This document shows, one piece after another, positions 62,507 to 64,000 of a stretch of DNA of 64,000 nucleotides. The notes beneath the pieces were generated by a model. The model did no database searches. It saw only the letters and a list, made by a program, of their open reading frames with translations, and was not told where the DNA came from. How positions within the stretch are numbered: position 1 is the first letter of the stretch; each line of letters starts with the position of its first letter. The stretch comes from Chitinophagaceae bacterium (GTDB taxonomy: Bacteria > Bacteroidota > Bacteroidia > Chitinophagales > Chitinophagaceae): NCBI GenBank assembly GCA_003168265.1, contig PMSV01000003.1, forward strand, positions 175,826 through 239,825, read 5' to 3'. A program made the position numbers and the translations under genes.

Positions 62507-62544
62507 TCCATTTGCTTATTAATAAATAATTTATAATTCCCCGA

Positions 62545-62695
62545 TCATTTCTCTATCTCATTGAGCAATGAATCCTCCAGTATCCCGTCTATCTTTACAA
62601 CATAACTGATCTTTTCATAGGGAATTGTCTTAGATAATACATATTGTTCGATCTTCCATCCACTCCTTCTTTTTCTATACCCCTGAATCCCTGCA
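62545..62695 (-). pseudogene. Short decayed coding remnant
   Basis: On the minus strand a coherent reading of about 45 codons ends at TGA (62545-62547), with residues such as SGWKIEQYVLSKTIPYEKISYVVKI. It has no start codon before an in-frame stop upstream. An alternative frame continues for about 12 codons upstream, suggesting a frameshift. It looks like the 3' end of a broken gene, not identified. Confidence 0.32.
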
Positions 62696-63080
62696 TATCT
62701 TCATCGGGTTTCTTAATAATTTATCAAACCATGCAAAATCTGAGAATGACAAAATAAAGTGGAGGCGCTTTTTTCATAGCACAATCGGTTTAATGAACCT
62801 AAATTACTGAACTAATAAAATAGGGAAAATTTTTAGTGCAATCGATTAATTATCAGCAGAAAACTAAGTAGTGGCCTAAAATCAGCATCAATGAAGTTCG
62901 AACCGCGGCTATAGAAGTCTACAAAGTGTTTGCGCAACTGCTGAATTTTCCGCGATCTATGAATATTTTAAAATGGCGGTTGACCAGCTTCGCGAAGTTG
63001 TATCTAAGGTGATAAGATCTGCAAATAAGCATACTTGACTTCTAATTGGGTAACTCCAATGCAGTATTTATGGTGGACTA
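62696..63080. other. Gene-poor AT-rich segment with possible coding debris
   Basis: No intact gene is visible. Around 62885-63043 two plus-strand frames each read open for about 40-50 codons (one contains AIYEYFKMAVDQLREVV; the other VRTAAIEVYKVFAQLL), which suggests another degraded gene. There is no transposase or integrase signature and no hairpin of note. Confidence 0.4.
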
Positions 63081-63998
63081 TTAATTAACGTGTATATGTT
63101 TTATTTGAACTGCATTTTTTTTCTTCAATTGGTCAGCTACAATCTCATATAAACCTATATAATTCCTATTTTCTTCTTCTTCGGTTTTCCAAATTGTCTT
63201 GCCATATTTATTCCAATCTGGGTCTTCCCGTAGGTCCTTAATCTTTTTGAAAAGACTTGTCTCCCAAAAGTCGGGATTAAAAACTGCTGAATTGATCTGG
63301 AAAAAATTCCAGTCTTGAAGATTATCTAAGAATTGCAATCGTTCATCTTCATTGTCTTGTGACTCAAAATATATAACGTTACACTTTTCATAATACCACT
63401 TTTCCTCATATTTCACAGCTTTTACAATGTAAGCATAAGTCTGAGGAATATTGTCGAAATAACTAGTGTCTTGAAAGGATTTATTGTTGATAATATTTAC
63501 GTTATTGTCCTGTTTATTTAAAATCAATTGCTTAAAACTTTGTTTTGAAACCTTATCAATAAAAAAAGCAACAAACTTGGTCTTATCGTCATTGATAAGC
63601 ATCTGGTAAAGATGATTTAAGTTAATATTACTGTCATTTGCAGGAATAATACTTGAAATGAATAATTTGTCAAAAGATTGAGGGTAATATTTCTTTCTGA
63701 TTACTTCTAAACGTTCTTGCCCCAGCCTTCTTTCATTTTTAATTGTTGGACTGTTTAGAGCAATTTTAAAAACAACATTGTCTAAGGCTTGGGACAGTGA
63801 ATTATTAATTGTGCAACTCAAGCTGCTATCTCTACAAGCAAACTCAAAACCTGGATTATTCCAATTGCCAATGTATGAGGTATCAATCAATAATGAATTT
63901 GTTAAATAATCATAAAGTTGTATGACAAGTTTTGCATAACTCATTTTATTTTCTTTGTAAAACTCTATACGTGGAAAATTTAATAGAATTAGGCAGAA
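63081..63998 (-). CDS. Unknown AT-rich protein (5' end beyond window)
   Basis: An AT-rich gene with no family I recognise. From the ATG at 63944 it gives 287 residues, but the frame stays open upstream to the window edge with plausible coding sequence (LNFPRIEFYKENK before that Met), so the true start may lie outside. The product is rich in Asn, Lys, Tyr and Trp, without clear membrane helices. Its composition differs from the polysaccharide region and hints at a recently acquired element. Confidence 0.62.
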   Translation of the reverse strand, partial: FCLILLNFPRIEFYKENKMSYAKLVIQLYDYLTNSLLIDTSYIGNWNNPGFEFACRDSSLSCTINNSLSQALDNVVFKIALNSPTIKNERRLGQERLEVIRKKYYPQSFDKLFISSIIPANDSNINLNHLYQMLINDDKTKFVAFFIDKVSKQSFKQLILNKQDNNVNIINNKSFQDTSYFDNIPQTYAYIVKAVKYEEKWYYEKCNVIYFESQDNEDERLQFLDNLQDWNFFQINSAVFNPDFWETSLFKKIKDLREDPDWNKYGKTIWKTEEEENRNYIGLYEIVADQLKKKNAVQIKHIHVN

Positions 63999-64000
63999 CG

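Overview
The window looks like a chromosomal segment of a Bacteroidota bacterium, probably Chitinophagales/Chitinophagaceae; the phylum is firmer than the family. The evidence is a type IX secretion C-terminal domain on a large FG-GAP protein, TAnnTTTG-type -7 promoter elements, a BY-kinase with the EFDxRKP motif, DUF4337, DUF4783 and FtsX-like permease genes, weak Shine-Dalgarno sites, and an ECF sigma factor followed by an outer-membrane-barrel protein. No rRNA, tRNA, IS element or CRISPR array was seen.

Bases 1-43,840 are one very large, single-strand surface-polysaccharide (capsule/O-antigen) locus of about 40 genes with overlapping or nearly touching ends. It opens with the 3' part of a Wzc-like tyrosine kinase and closes with a YwqE/CapC-type PHP phosphatase. 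Between them are an ABC exporter (Wzm/Wzt), a probable Wzy-like polymerase, about 12 glycosyltransferases, six class I or FkbM methyltransferases, acetyltransferases, a carbamoyltransferase and an asparagine-synthetase homologue. Sugar precursor modules include UDP-L-FucNAc (CapE/F/G), a 2,3-diacetamido/acetamidino sugar route (WbpB-, WbpD-, WbpG-, HisH- and HisF-like), a CDP-6-deoxyhexose route (RfbF, RfbG, epimerase, reductase) and GDP-L-fucose (Gmd, Fcl). Near the 5' end an AT-rich block (about 3.3-10.5 kb) carries an unusual cassette: VioA-like sugar aminotransferase, ATP-grasp ligase, cysteine-synthase-like PLP enzyme and PduX-like GHMP kinase. I read it as making a beta-substituted amino acid and attaching it to an amino sugar.

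Bases 43,861-46,042 hold a CarH/LitR-like MerR regulator with cobalamin-binding motifs, an ECF sigma factor and isopentenyl-diphosphate isomerase. A shared GTTTAA-N16/17-TTAAAC element precedes the first two, which suggests a light/B12-responsive isoprenoid switch.

Bases 46,087-60,702 are mostly chromosomal genes: DUF4337 protein, a 14-repeat FG-GAP T9SS cargo, UvrC, a lipoprotein, an ECF sigma factor with a putative dual-membrane anti-sigma/barrel protein, GpmI, a DUF4783 protein and an FtsX-type permease. Bases 61,022-64,000 contain a MazEF-like toxin-antitoxin pair with a well-formed promoter/operator, a small ORF ending in a strong hairpin, a YdeI-family protein, decayed coding remnants and an unidentified AT-rich gene that runs off the right edge.
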